Below are positions 32,309 to 44,012 of a DNA stretch of 64,000 nt, one piece after another. The translations under genes were made by a program, and so were the position numbers. Source of the stretch: Leptobrachium leishanense (lineage: Eukaryota; Chordata; Amphibia; Anura; Megophryidae); contig CM019064.1 in assembly GCA_009667805.1 (NCBI GenBank), forward strand, positions 379,809,120 through 379,873,119. The letters are read 5' to 3'. The notes under the pieces are model-generated. The model was not told the DNA's origin and made no database searches. It saw only the letters and a list, made by a program, of their open reading frames with translations. Position 1 is the first letter of the stretch; each line of letters opens with the position of its first letter.

Positions 32309-33587
32309 AAAATTTGTTAACTCCTGAGCTACATTTCCTGGAGACCTGCTAGTGGTCCTTGCAGCGACGAGCTATTCCAGAGGTGGTGGACGGGAGATTG
32401 AAGATTGGCAGTAACATTTTGTTTTGATGTGCCTAAATTTATAATAGATCTTGTGAGTCAGATCCTTAGGGGCTGAAGATCTTTGTGTTCTATGGAATTA
32501 CGCTATGTGATGTTTATCTTTCTATCTTTGTAGAAATTCTCTAATTTTTCTATTTTCCTGTGTTTATTGATGCTATATGGAGGAGGCATTTGCTGAGAGT
32601 TACTTTGATAATATCAATGTCACAAAGAAATTGTTACGTGAGTGCACACTCACTAGTTTTGCTGTATGTGTAAAAATCACCTGCTGTCTACTTTCAATGT
32701 ACGTACCCAAAAATACAAAACATAAATCATTTCCAGGAAGATTAGCCAGTCCATATAAAGAAGTATAGAATTTACTGTATCATAGTTTTTTCTTTTTTCT
32801 TCATAGCTTAATCACAGGTGTTAATGATCAAAACGCTACATCAGAGCTTTAGATTCGCCAGCTTTGATCGACATGAATTACTGTGGTATCCATCAGATTA
32901 CTTTTAATATAAATCGTTAATGATACTCTTCTTTCATCTTGTCTGATGATTATAATGATACTACATGGGGAAAATGTAATTTCAGCATTATACATTTCAG
33001 TCACACTTTAGAACAGAAAGAAGCACGCATGGAAATTGCACAAAATAGCAGCGTGGGCACATGGCGATATCTCATTTCTGTAGAAAGTCTTAGTTTAGCT
33101 ACAGTTATTCTGTTTGATTACATTGTGCATAGAATATTTTGTGTGAAATGCGGAGGGTCAAAGTTGTGGGGGGCTTTGACATTTTAAATGTAAGAGAAAA
33201 TCAGTGGACCGACAGTGACAGCGCCTTTTTAAAGATAAGTTGCATTCCAAACGAATGTGTGCAGCCTGCATTTGAATGGTTTGTTTTTTTGTATTGTATA
33301 TCTTTATATTGATTTTTGTTGTACTTTAAAAGAAACTATAGTTTTTTTAAACATGTATTTAACTGAATGTCCTTATAGAGTGAAGGCTTCTTCTGTTCTT
33401 TTTCTGTGGCACAACTGGAAATTAATAAAAAAATATATAAATGCCATATAAGACAAAGAACACACAGAAATTAAGTTAATTTGGTTGTGGTGTCTAGAGC
33501 TTCCATTTAATAACATGAGATTAAGAGTCTAATCACCACCCTTACTGAGGCACATGATCGTTTTCCTCACTCAACCGCTCACCCAGC
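32309..33587. other. Unassigned intergenic DNA
   Basis: About 1.3 kb without a recognisable element or reading frame. Short frames of 63-82 codons have no motif. Confidence 0.4.
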
Positions 33588-33980
33588 CACTCGATCCTTT
33601 GTCCTGCTCAACCTCTCAGTCAGCCACTCGATCCTTTGTCCTGTTCAACCTCTCAGTCAGCCACTCGATCCTTTGTCCTGCTCAACCTCTCAGTCAGCCA
33701 CTCGATCCTTTGTCCTGCTCAACCTCTCAGTCAGCCACTCGATCCTTTGTCCTGCTCAACCTCTCAGTCAGCCACTCGATCCTTTGTCCTGCTCAACCTC
33801 TCAGTCAGCCACTCGATCCTTTGTCCTGCTCAACCTCTCAGTCAGCCACTCGATCCTTTGTCCTGCTCAACCTCTCAGTCAGCCACTCGATCCTTTGTCC
33901 TGCTCAACCTCTCAGTCAGCCACTCGATCCTTTGTCCTGCTCAACCTCTCAGTCAGCCACTCGATCCTTTGCCCTGCTTT
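33588..33980 (+). repeat. 37-bp minisatellite, about 10.6 copies
   Basis: Unit starts are 33588, 33625, 33662 and every 37 bp to 33958. The unit reads CACTCGATCCTTTGTCCTGC followed by TCAACCTCTCAGTCAGC. Copies are almost identical; unit 1 has GTTCAACC in its successor and the last unit has TTTGCCCTGC. As 37 is not a multiple of three, each forward frame cycles through the same 37 residues every 111 bp, keeping all three open. Confidence 0.97.
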
Positions 33981-34314
33981 CCCCCAGAATGTCTTTCTTT
34001 TCGCCACTTTCTTATGATGAGTCTCACCTTTCTTAGCTTCCTACTCTTCCATTTATTCTATTGTCTCTATCCTCTTGCACTTTATACATTCTCATTGGTT
34101 ATTGTCCCACCTTTGACAAAAATGTTCAACTTCTCTCCTCCATCTCAATTCCTGTTCCTTCAAATATGCATTGATTTCTCCCATACTAAATCACCTTCTC
34201 TTGACTGTACTTCTTCGTCTAACTACCATGCCATTTCTTTGCTTACCCATACAAAGTTTTTCTATACTCGGCTTATTGTTTCCCTCATTTCTAACTCTTT
34301 AGTTAATATTTAAT
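33981..34314. other. T/C-rich unassigned DNA
   Basis: Pyrimidine-rich text with no element or gene recognised. It continues the pyrimidine bias of the minisatellite. Confidence 0.4.
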
Positions 34315-34319
34315 AATAG

Positions 34320-34910
34320 TGTCATGGATCCCCTCTTGGTCTATCATACTGGTCCCTGTACACAGTATACTATCTACCCCTCCGATCCTTGAATGGTCGG
34401 TAACGCTAACTATCTTCAGGTAACAGATCAAAGAGCACACAGCAAGGGTTAACAGATGCCAAAATAGGGGGACACACTTATACAAGGTAGCAGAGGTCTT
34501 ATCACCTGTAAAGATGGTCAGCCTTTTACAAAGAGTGACACTGAGAGCAGGGTTGTCAGGAATAGCCGGGTCAGTACACAAAGCAGGGTTGTCTGGAATA
34601 GCCAGGTCGATACACAGAGCAGGTTTGTAATCAATAGCCAAGGTCATACACAGAGAGGGTTCTTTAAAGATAGTCATACAAATGAAAAGAATAGCAGAAA
34701 GCACTGAGGGAATCAAAACCACGTCAGGGCAATGAGTCTGCCTGGACAGACTGATTTTAAACCCGGTAGTGCCGTGTCATCATGCTGCGCCACGCCCCCT
34801 GATGACCCACATGTCCGCCGCGAGCATGTCCATCACTCGGCGCCCGGCCAGCGAGCAGCGAGGACAGCATTGCTGGGTGCCGGGTCACATTCTGGGCACT
34901 GGACGTGACA
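34320..34910 (-). mobile_element. Probable solo LTR of a Gypsy-like retrotransposon
   Basis: TGTCATGG at the left and CGTGACA at the right give the TGTCA..TGACA inverted ends of an LTR. The flanks AATAG and GATAG could be a 5-bp duplication with one change. On the minus strand a GC-rich upstream part is followed by GGGTTTAAAATC, a possible TATA box. No internal region adjoins either end. Confidence 0.5.
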
Positions 34911-35255
34911 GATAGGTCAGTTGACGTTTCACTTGAAAAACCAAAGTCTGACCTTTCACATGATGCCAAACATGACCATATTAGTTCATAAAAAAAAATA
35001 TATACTAAATATGGTTTTCTGCCCTAAAACAGCTGAGATTTATTTTCACAATGTATTAGGGCCGCGAACGTTCTGCTTTTAAAAGAATGTCTGAGTCCTC
35101 ACATAGACTGTGGAAAGCTCCTGCACTGTAATCTCACAGTGTGGAGCTCCCAGGACTCTTCCCCAATCGTACACTGCATATCTTTAACGTCAGTTAACTC
35201 ATGATCCTTTGTCATTAAGGGGTTAAAACTCAACTTTTCCAAAACTGAACTCCTT

Positions 35256-35958
35256 GGATCCTATTACAATCTCAGCGCAAATGCGTTCGTGCTGCGCAAT
35301 ATTTTTTGTGCACCGAAAAAGGCGTTATCGCGCGAAAATTAACGCAGTATTACGATCCGAGTGCATTTTTTCAGCCTTCAAGTTTTCCCATGCGCAAATC
35401 CGACATGCAAATTCGTGCGCAAATGAACATTGCGTGCAGGAATCGGTGGGCAGACTGTTTTTTCACGGGATACAGCCAATCAAAATTAAGAACCACCATT
35501 TTCTAGGTTTCGGTTGTTGCGCCTGTCAAAGTCAATCTGCGTATCTGTGCTGCAGCAAAAAAATATTTTGACAAATTATTACATTTTAATGTCTGGGTAT
35601 GTGTAGAATGTGTAACTGTACTGTGCTGTATTTTTTTTTTCGTGCTGGTGTACTTTGTTCCGGCCAGACCGTTCAGATTTGCAGTTACCACCAGGTTTTC
35701 AAAAAAGTTAAAATTATGCGCGCAAACGTCATTCGTAGGAAGTTGCGCATCGATTGTAATACCATCCGCTTAACGCATTTGCGCTCATAATGTTATGTAT
35801 AGGATGCGCGCACGCACTTGCGCTCGCTGTGGGTTCACACAGGGTCACTCGCGTTGGACGTTAATGCGCATCATTTGCGCGAACGTCGTAATACAACGTT
35901 CTGCGCAAATGGTTTTGCAGTCGCGCAAATGCGCAGCGCGAATAATGTAATAGGGCCC
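35256..35958. mobile_element. Family E MITE, copy 3
   Basis: GGATCCTATTACAATC to TAATGTAATAGGGCCC, with CTT duplicated at 35253-35255 and 35959-35961. The internal layout agrees with copy 2, including a CCAATCAAAATTAAGAACC stretch. Confidence 0.82.
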
Positions 35959-37419
35959 CTTGTGTTTCTTACCTCTAAATCTAGCATTCCTGCATCTCTC
36001 AACCTTCAAATAAACAATGCCACTATTAGTTCTACCACACAGCTTTCTGCATCACTGTCTTCTCTGATTATGATGTCTCCCTTGCTCTTCACTTAAGGCC
36101 AGGGCTGCCATAAGAGGGTAGAGGAGATGATGTAGTACCCTGGCCCCTGCCGTGTCGCTTATACTGAATCCCTGGTGGTCTAGTGCCTGGGCACCCAGAT
36201 TAAGCTATTTCCCTGGTGATCCAGTGGGAAAGTAGAGCGCTCTGCACCAGCATTGGATGCAGACCGCTTCATAGGTCTATAGGAAAGCTCGCAGCGCTGA
36301 AGCTCAAGCCTCCACGGAGTCCTATGCACCTTCCCCGGAATAGGACGTTAACATGGAGACAGTAAGAGAAAGTCTGCAAACGCTGATTTTCCTGCTTACC
36401 ATCTCCATGTTAACATCCACTATGGAAAAGTGAACAGAGTGTGTGACTGCGCTAAAATATTATAAGGAATATTGGAAAGATTTAATGACTTGGTGGCACT
36501 GCTAGCCTAGGGGAATATGCCCGATACCCAAAAAGAGCATTAAAGTACAAAATTGTACAGAAAGGTTTTTCCCAGTCACATTAATACTAATGTGTAAAGA
36601 CTATATAAATATAAAACAATATTTGTCGTGCAGGGTATGGTTTGCCCTTGTAGATGAATGATGATTATTATCGGTACAGATGGTAGATGTTTGTGTTGCA
36701 AATCCGTTATCACTGGCAGGAGTCACATGGGATCACGGAGAATTCACGCTATACTGCAGACTGAATAACAGAAGGAAAAACGCATTGCGCAGTACTCAGC
36801 GGTACTGGCCCCGTTTCCCCCCTATGGGGTACTTACAGTGTATAGAACCCTAAAGAGAACCGAAGAACAGAGAACCTTAAACCCTGCTCTAAGAAAGCAG
36901 ACTTGTGAGGTCTTTGTAGGTAGCCTACAACCTTGCTTGATGATTCTTGATTCTCTAAGCTTGATAGATTCTTAGCCAGGGAAAAGGGAGTAAAAACCCC
37001 AGACTATGGATAGTAATAAAAGTGAGTATATTTATTAAAATATAGAATTAAAAATACAAAATAAAGAACCAGCTGGTGTATTTAAAAGTATATAGCAAAG
37101 GTCTGATTCAGCCTCGACCAGCAGGTGAGAGGTTGACTCAGAGGAGGTCAAACAGACTACCAACTCTGATTTAAGCCCTTACCTGCTACCCATGGGAGGG
37201 CATGTGGAATGAGAGTGGTGATAAACCCAATCTCTCTGATTTCAATTCAATGCAATAGATCATTGCACTACATTGAAATCAGACAGATTGGGCCTATCGC
37301 CATTCTCATTCCACATGCCCTCAATGATATCCTCAGGAGCACAAACCAATACGAATCTGACAAATGAAAAGCATGACAGTGTGATTTGATTCATTTTTAA
37401 AATATTCAAATTCACCTTG
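35959..37419. other. Intergenic DNA with two small inverted repeats
   Basis: No gene recognised. GTTAACATGGAGACAGTAAG (36347) and its partner CTTACCATCTCCATGTTAAC (36395-36414) form one hairpin. GAGGGCATGTGGAATGAGAG (37196) and CTCATTCCACATGCCCTC (37305-37322) form another, with arms of about 60 bp. Confidence 0.6.
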
Positions 37420-39210
37420 TAAAAATGCGATTAGATGGGCTAAACTAGAAAATGAAAAAGAAATAGCCAAAGAGAGCAAGACCAACCCTAAAAGATTCTT
37501 TAGGTACATAAATTCTAAAAAGCCCAAGAGTGAAAATGTAGGTTCACTAAAATCTGAGTCAGGGGTATTGTTAACTGAAGATCAGGATAAGGCAGAAATT
37601 TTAAATGATTATTTTTCTTCAGTATTTATCAAAGAGAAACCTATAACAGGAGACATGCAATTCATTAATAAAAACGTACTAATACAAAGTGACTGGTTGA
37701 CTCAGGACAAGGTTTTGCAGAAATTAAACAATGTGAATAAAGCCCCAGGGCCAGATGGAATTCACCCGCGAGTACTGAGAGAGCTATGTGTTGAAATATG
37801 TAAACCTCTGTTCTTAATCTTTTGGAGATTCTTTTCTTTCAGGAATAGTACCAGAGGATTGGAGAAAAGCTGACTTCGTCCCTATATTTAAGAAAGGTTT
37901 AAAATTTGTGCCTGGGAATTATAGACCTGTGAGCTTAACATCTGTGGCTGGGAAAGTATTTGAGGGGTTACTAAGGGATAATATTCAGGAATTTATTGGG
38001 AGGTATAAGGTAATTGGCAAAAATCCGAATGGTTTCATGAAACACAGATCATGTCAGACTAACCTAATTACGTTCTATGAGGAAGTAAGTAGAAGTATAG
38101 ATCAGGGGGTCGCAGTGGATGTGATTTACTTAGATTTTGCCAAAGCTTTCGACACAGATCCACACAAAAGGTTACTATTTAAATTAAGAAAAATTGGTCT
38201 AGATGAAAATACTTGTTCTTGGATAGAAAACTGGCTAAAAGATAGGGTACAGAGAGTGGTCATAAATGGTACATTTTCAAGATGGACACCAGTGGTAAGC
38301 GGTGTCCCTCAGGGGTCTGTTATAGGACCAATACTATTCAATTTATTTATAAATGACCTTGAGATAGGCATTGAAAGCCATGTATCAGTGTTTGCAGATG
38401 ACACAAAACTAGGAAAAGTAATACAATGTGAGCAGGATGTTACTTCGCTGCAGAGGGATTTATATAGATTGGGGGACTGGGCACTTAAATGGAGGATGAG
38501 ATTTAATTTAGATAAATACAAAGTTATGCACTTTGGAGTGAAGAACACACAAGTAATTTATACCCTAAATGGTACGGAGCTAGGGAAAGCCAAGCAGGAG
38601 AAGGATTTGGGAATAATCATAGACTTCAAACTAAGTAACAATGTGCAATGTCAAACAGCAGCTGCCAAGGCAAGCAAAGTATTGGCATGCATTAAAAGGG
38701 GAGTTCACTCACGGGATGAAAACATAATTTTGCCTCTATAAATCAATGGTCAGGCCGCACCTTGAATATGCCGTGCAATTTTGGGCACCTGTCTTAAAAA
38801 AAGATATTATAGCGTTAGAAAAAGCGCAGAGACGGGCAACTAAATTAATAAGGGGAATGGAAGGGTTAAGTTATGAGGAAAGACTAACCAGCTTAAACCT
38901 GTTTAGTTTAGAGAAACGGCGCCTTAGAGGGGATCTGATAACCTTATATAAATATATACGGGGCCATTATCAACCATTGTCTGATAACCTATTCATTAAC
39001 AGGTCTATACACAGGACAAGGGGTCATCCATTTAGACTGGAAGAAAGAAAATTTAGCTTAAAGCATAGGAAGGGTTATTTTACGGTGAGAACAATAAAGC
39101 TGTGGAATTCTCTGCCTGTTGAGGTGGTTGGGTCAGAGTCTGTACAGACTTTTAAAAAACGACTGGATGACTTCCTGCAGACACAGAATATTAAGGGTTA
39201 TAATATTTAA
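37420..39210 (+). pseudogene. CR1/L2 reverse transcriptase remnant
   Basis: The enzyme copies its RNA at a nicked target. Translation begins within the linker (KNAIRWAKLENEKEIAKESK) and continues through KAPGPDGIHPRVL. After a frameshift near 37830 it reads SGIVPEDWRKADFVPIFKKG, then [39 protein letters not shown] and the catalytic FADDTKL (38391-38411). A second small deletion near 38738 shifts the frame after ILPL. The C-terminal part resumes MVRPHLEYAVQFW and ends WNSLPVEVVGSESVQTFKKR, stop at 39208-39210. At least two frameshifts; the endonuclease part is lost by 5' truncation. Confidence 0.92.
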
Positions 39211-39415
39211 TATGTGGGTAAAAGCTTCTTGATCCAAGGAGAAATCTGACGCCATTCTGGGGTCAAGAAGGAATTTTTTCCCAGTGTGTTGCATATTGGC
39301 AAGCATTTCAGACTGGGTTTTTTGCCTTCTTTTGGATCAACAGCAGTAAGTTATGTGGGAGAGGCTGAACCCGATGGACGCATGTCTTTTTTCAGCCTAT
39401 ATAATGTACAGTATA
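37420..39415 (+). mobile_element. CR1/L2-group non-LTR retrotransposon, 5'-truncated
   Basis: The reverse transcriptase and C-terminal region plus 3' tail are present. The tail has GATGGACGCATGTCTTTTTT and CAGCCTATATAA, followed by ACTATGTATAAC, the usual simple-sequence ending of these elements. The same 3' tail occurs alone at 60886. No endonuclease domain remains. Confidence 0.88.
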
Positions 39416-39695
39416 ACTATGTATAACCTTCATTTTTGTGTTTCACCACTCCTCCTAGATTGTAAACCGATGATATGCTTAGTAATCAGTCGTTATTATA
39501 TATCTGAGGTGGGATGAGTAGGGCACCTCCCAGATGGAGTAACTATTGATGCATGCATAATGAAACTGCAAGGTATGCCATCATGAATAGCTGCTGATTC
39601 TTTTGGGCATCAGCTGTTTGTTTATATATTTTTGGATGATGAGAATGGACCCTCCAGTAAGTCGCTATTCTTGCATCTAAGTTTACACAACTGAG
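39416..39695. other. Short unassigned spacer
   Basis: No feature recognised between the retrotransposon tail and the next MITE. Confidence 0.4.
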
Positions 39696-40483
39696 TAGAT
39701 GTGTGCGTTTCGTTTCATTCCGAATCGCAATTTCGGATGAAATTGAAACAAAATGGAAAGAAAACCAAATGGAATATACCGAATTGATATTATTTTCACG
39801 AATCGATTTGTTTTACGGCTTCACTTGTTTGACAGATTCAGCACCGCTTCTTTGACCATTGGCTGTGGTGCTGAATCTGTTGTAGTCAGCACCACAGGCC
39901 ATGGATAGCGCCATGGTGCCGATCGGTGCAGTTCAACGGTAGAGAAACTCCCCATAGACAGGTAATGATTAATCTATTCAGAGAATGTGAACAGCACCGA
40001 AATGTCTGTGAAAAGCCCTGATTTTTGGTGGTTAATTCAACAGGTTTAAACAGGCAAATCCTTTGTTTATTCTTTTCACTTGCGGCAAAAAGTCTTTTTT
40101 TTTAAGGATTTTCTTAAGTATTTTTTGGGGAAATGAGGCTTTTTTTTCTTTCCTTCAGTCTGGCTGCATCCTGCGGGGGCTGTCCATTTCACTTAGATTC
40201 ATTACACATTCCTGTCTATTGGCTGTGGGGCTGTCGGGTGCTGTCAGAACAGATTCAGCCACCAGAGCCAATGGACAGGGACGTGGTACTGATTCTAAGT
40301 GAAATGGTATAGCAAATCGATTTGTAAAAACAGAATCAATTTGTTGTATTTTGTTTTGTTCCATTTAGTTCAGTTTCGTTGCTCCGTTTCAGATGGAGCC
40401 GATTCCTTATTTTGAACGTGCTTCCAAAACACGAATCGTAAATTTCGTACGAATTTTGATTCGGAACGAAACGCACATTTCTA
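39696..40483. mobile_element. Nonautonomous DNA element with TAGATGTGTGCG end
   Basis: The left end TAGATGTGTGCGTTTCGTTTC (given in part) and the reversed right end TAGAAATGTGCGTTTCGTTCC are inverted copies with small differences. The form resembles hAT ends, but no 8-bp duplication is visible (CAACTGAG versus CTGGCAGC). The interior includes a family B-like core (39930-40120) and inner inverted segments GATTCAGCACCACAG/CTGTGGTGCTGAATC. Confidence 0.6.
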
Positions 40484-41537
40484 CTGGCAGCAGTGCTCTT
40501 TGCCAACGTTAATATCGGCTTGTGGAGTCCATACAACTTCATGGAACCTTGTGTGTTCAGGCCTCGAGATCTGCGTTCACACACTCTTGCAAGATTTCAC
40601 AGTGCAGCGGAGGAATTGCGGAGGAATTGCAGGGGAATTGTGGAGGAAGACTAGAAACTATTTGTTCCCAATCTCACTCTGCTAAAGACCAGAGGAAGCA
40701 GCTGTGCTTTCCATTGCATGATGAGAGGTGAATATGGGATTTAATGGGGGAAGGGTTCAGAAACACTTAACACCAGCTTTGAGGAGATGGTATTTCACAG
40801 TGAAATACCATTTCCTAGGTGGAAGCGTGGGCTACATTGGAACAGCTTGCTCTTCCTTCGGATGTGAAATTTACAGTTACCTCGCGCAGGGAATCACTAT
40901 ATTCAAGCTGCAAATCCAGTGACATGTAACGACTCCTGTAGTATCTTATTGACAAACTTAGAATGTCTGTGATTGGTAGTGTTACTTACAACAGCTTAGT
41001 AGTTTTTGTTTTTTATGACTAGTATATATGGAGCTATAGAGATTTTAGTTGATAGCCAGAATTTCAGTTTTACAGAAATATTTTGTGTTTAGGGACTCCA
41101 TGGTATAGTTCCTTTTAGTTTTGGTTGTAACTTTTTTTTTTTAATGAGCCATATGATCCATGAAACTAGGAAACTACGTAGCCTATAGAAAATAAATGAA
41201 ATTATCTAATGATCAAACACTCACACAAAGTGGTTGCAATGAGGACTGAACCTTGGACTCATCGGTGCAGAAAGCAGATGTCATAATCATAATACTATGA
41301 AACCTATAAATAATACTTTCCTACGCAGTTGCACTGACCGTTTCTGAGACTTTCTACAGTAACATTGCTACTTGATAGAGTTTTCAATGTTTACATGAAC
41401 AATATATTTTTTTCATTAACTTTATATTACCTTTGACATTTAGTGATAGTCGTTTAACATATCATGCTGCCAGCCATGCTGTGTGTTTTTCACTGAGGGA
41501 AAAAGTTTAATTCTTTGTTCAGTAATCCATACACATA
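40484..41537. other. Unassigned intergenic DNA
   Basis: No gene seen. Small hairpin GGTATTTCACAGTGAAATACC at 40790-40810. The last 25 bp before the next family B copy repeat, in reverse, the spacer at 29586-29615. Confidence 0.45.
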
Positions 41538-42408
41538 CAGGGTTATTCAAAGAGATCCGAGAAGTCACCACACGTTTGGTGACCTTTCGTTCCCAGCACT
41601 TCGGGGTGATTGGGCGATTCTAGTTCGTCGACCCTGGGGTGTATTCAGCAAGCACCCCAGGGCTCCCGTAGTGCAGGGAAAACACGCCACAAACCCGCAG
41701 AACACTCACCGAACACTCGCCGAACACTCAACGAAAGCCTGCAGAAACCGCCGCAAAACCCCACCGATCACAGCGCAGAGCAGCTGCCGGAAAAACCCGA
41801 CAAGCAGACGAATGTGGTAAAAAAAAGAAAATAAACAGTACTTTTGAAAGTTTCAGAATTGAAACGCTGTTTGCAAAAACACTACTTAACGAAAATGTCT
41901 GCAATTTTCATATAAGATCCAATGCATGATAATAAAAAGGTCTGTTACAGAAAAAAGAAGAAAAGTTATTTAAAAAAAAGAACAAAGATGTTGCTGAAAA
42001 AATCCAGAAATATTCCTAAAAGATCTTAAAAAATGTAGAGATAAAGAGGCCTTTTACTGCAGAATAAAATAATAAACGGTTTATTAGATATTGGACAAAA
42101 ACTGGAATATTTTTAACATTGAAACCTATGAGATTTGCCTGAATAAACCTGCCGAATGAAACCACCGAACAGCAGGGCATTTCGCCAACTTTTCCCTGCT
42201 CTTTGGTGTTCTCTGAATAGACGAAGCATTGCTTCTCTATAGGGATTTCACTGCTCTCGAACAGGCACCGTACGTGCAGGCAATTCGCCAGAATTTGGCG
42301 AACTGCCTGCTCTCTGAATAGCCATATGGCCCCGAATTGTCTCCGGACGTTGAAATTCAGTGTCTGGTTACATATCGGCGACATTTTGGATCTCTCTGAA
42401 TAATCCCC
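41538..42408. mobile_element. Family B MITE, copy at 41.5 kb
   Basis: It begins CAGGGTTATTCAAAGAGATC after TA and ends in a worn terminus CTCTGAATAATCCCCAT. The sequence is the reverse orientation of copies 1-3 and closest to the copies at 29-30 kb. Confidence 0.8.
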
Positions 42409-42852
42409 ATAGAATACAAAAATATTTGAAATAGGTACATTTTATATTGTGATTGTACCTTTGCCTTTTCAGTGGAATAATTATGAAAGCTATTAATTTA
42501 AAAAAAAAATCATATTTGTTAAATCTAGGAGAAAATAGAAGAGTAGATGAAAAGAATCTTTCCACTACAAGATGTTTGCAATACATGTTATTGTGCTGCA
42601 ACATAAATTACGATACGGGTAGTTTTTAATAAGGAAAATATGTAAAGTGTCTTAAATATTGAAATGTGATTGTCTGAAGGCAATATCAGTTTTAACCCTT
42701 TCGCTGCTGAGGCATTTCCCGCCTCTGTGCTGAGGTCATTTTTACCGGTTTCGCTCATCTTGTTTAAACGTGTTTTGAAGGCTTATTTTAGTATATAACC
42801 CAGACATATTATATATCGTTCTTTCCGTCAGACTCGGCAGATTCATAATATG

Positions 42853-43924
42853 CTTATTTAGATTTCAGTAAGGCTTTTGATACTGTTCCGCATAGAAGGC
42901 TTATCAATAAATTGCAATCTTTGAGTTTAGATTCCAATATTGTTGACTGGATTAGGCAGTGGCTGAGTGACAGACAACAGAGGGTTGTGGTAAATGGAGT
43001 TTATTCGGCACAAGGTCTTGTTACCAGTGGGGTACCTCAGGGGTCAGTACTTGGACCCATTCTCTTTAATATTTTTATTAGTGATATTGCAGAAGGTATT
43101 AATGAAAAGTATGTCTTTTTGCTGATGACACAAAGATTTGCAACAGGGTTGACGTTCCTGGAGGGATCAGCCAAATGACAAATGATTTAGGTAAACTAAA
43201 AAAATGGTCGGAGTTGTGGCAATTGAGTTTTAATGTGGATAAGTGCAAGATAATGCACCTGGGACTTAAAACCCAAGGGCTGAATATAGAATATTTGATA
43301 CAGTCCTAACCTCAACATCTGAGGAAAGGGATTTAGGGGTCATTATTTCAGAGGATCTAAGGGTAAGTAGTCAATGTAATAGAGCAGCAGGAAATGCTAG
43401 CAGAATGCTTGGTTGTGTAGGGAGAGGTATTAGCAGTAGGAAAGGGAAGTGCTCATGCCACTGTACAGAGCACTGGTGAGACCTCACTTGGAGTACTGTG
43501 TGCAGTACTGGAGACCGTATCTCCAGAAGGATATAGACCTCTTAGAGAGAGTTCAGAGAAGGGCTACTAAAATGGTGTACGGCTTGAAGGAGAAATGTTA
43601 CCAGGAAGGCTTAATGATCTTAACATGTACAGCTTGGAAAAAAGACGAGACAGAGGAGATATGATAGAAACATTTAAATACGTAAAGGGAATCCACAAGG
43701 TAGAGGAAGGGAGTATATTTAAAAGGAAACAAAATAGCAAAACAAGAGGACATAGTCTTAGATTAGAGGGGCAAAGGTTTAAAAGTAACATCAGGAAGCA
43801 TTATTTTACTGAGAGGGTGGTGGATACATGGAACAGTCTTCCAGTAGAAGTGGTAGAGGCCAAAACAGTAATTGAATTTAAGCAAGCATGGGATAGGCAT
43901 AAGGCTATCCTAAACAAAAGATAA
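42853..43924 (+). pseudogene. L2/CR1 reverse transcriptase C-terminal remnant
   Basis: The translation begins [20 protein letters not shown] and continues [38 protein letters not shown] small deletion near 43110 disrupts the catalytic FADDTK (only GATGACACAAAG remains in another frame). The C-terminal part resumes [28 protein letters not shown], a frameshift near 43610, then [20 protein letters not shown] and WNSLPVEVVEAKTVIEFKQA to a stop at 43922. Several frame breaks; inactive. Confidence 0.9.
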
Positions 43925-44012
43925 ATCCAGGTAAAGTATCCATGTAATTGGGCAGACTAGATGGGCCGAAAGGTTCTTATCTGCCGACATTTTTCTATGT
44001 TTCTATGTTTCT
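42853..44012 (+). mobile_element. L2/CR1-group retrotransposon, 5'-truncated, with TTTCTATG tail
   Basis: It starts inside the reverse transcriptase and ends in GGGCAGACTAGATGGGCCG, a CCGACATTTTTC stretch and three TTTCTATG repeats. Comparison with piggyBac copy 1 (TTCATAATATGTCATTATT at 4951) shows the insertion point at ATATG. Confidence 0.88.

Noticed and set aside
33588..33980. CRISPR array
   Set aside because: The 37-bp units are contiguous with no spacers, in a vertebrate-type genome.
33554..34313. 160- and 225-codon frames rich in SQSATRSF
   Set aside because: Three-frame reading of the 37-bp minisatellite; no other protein-like feature.
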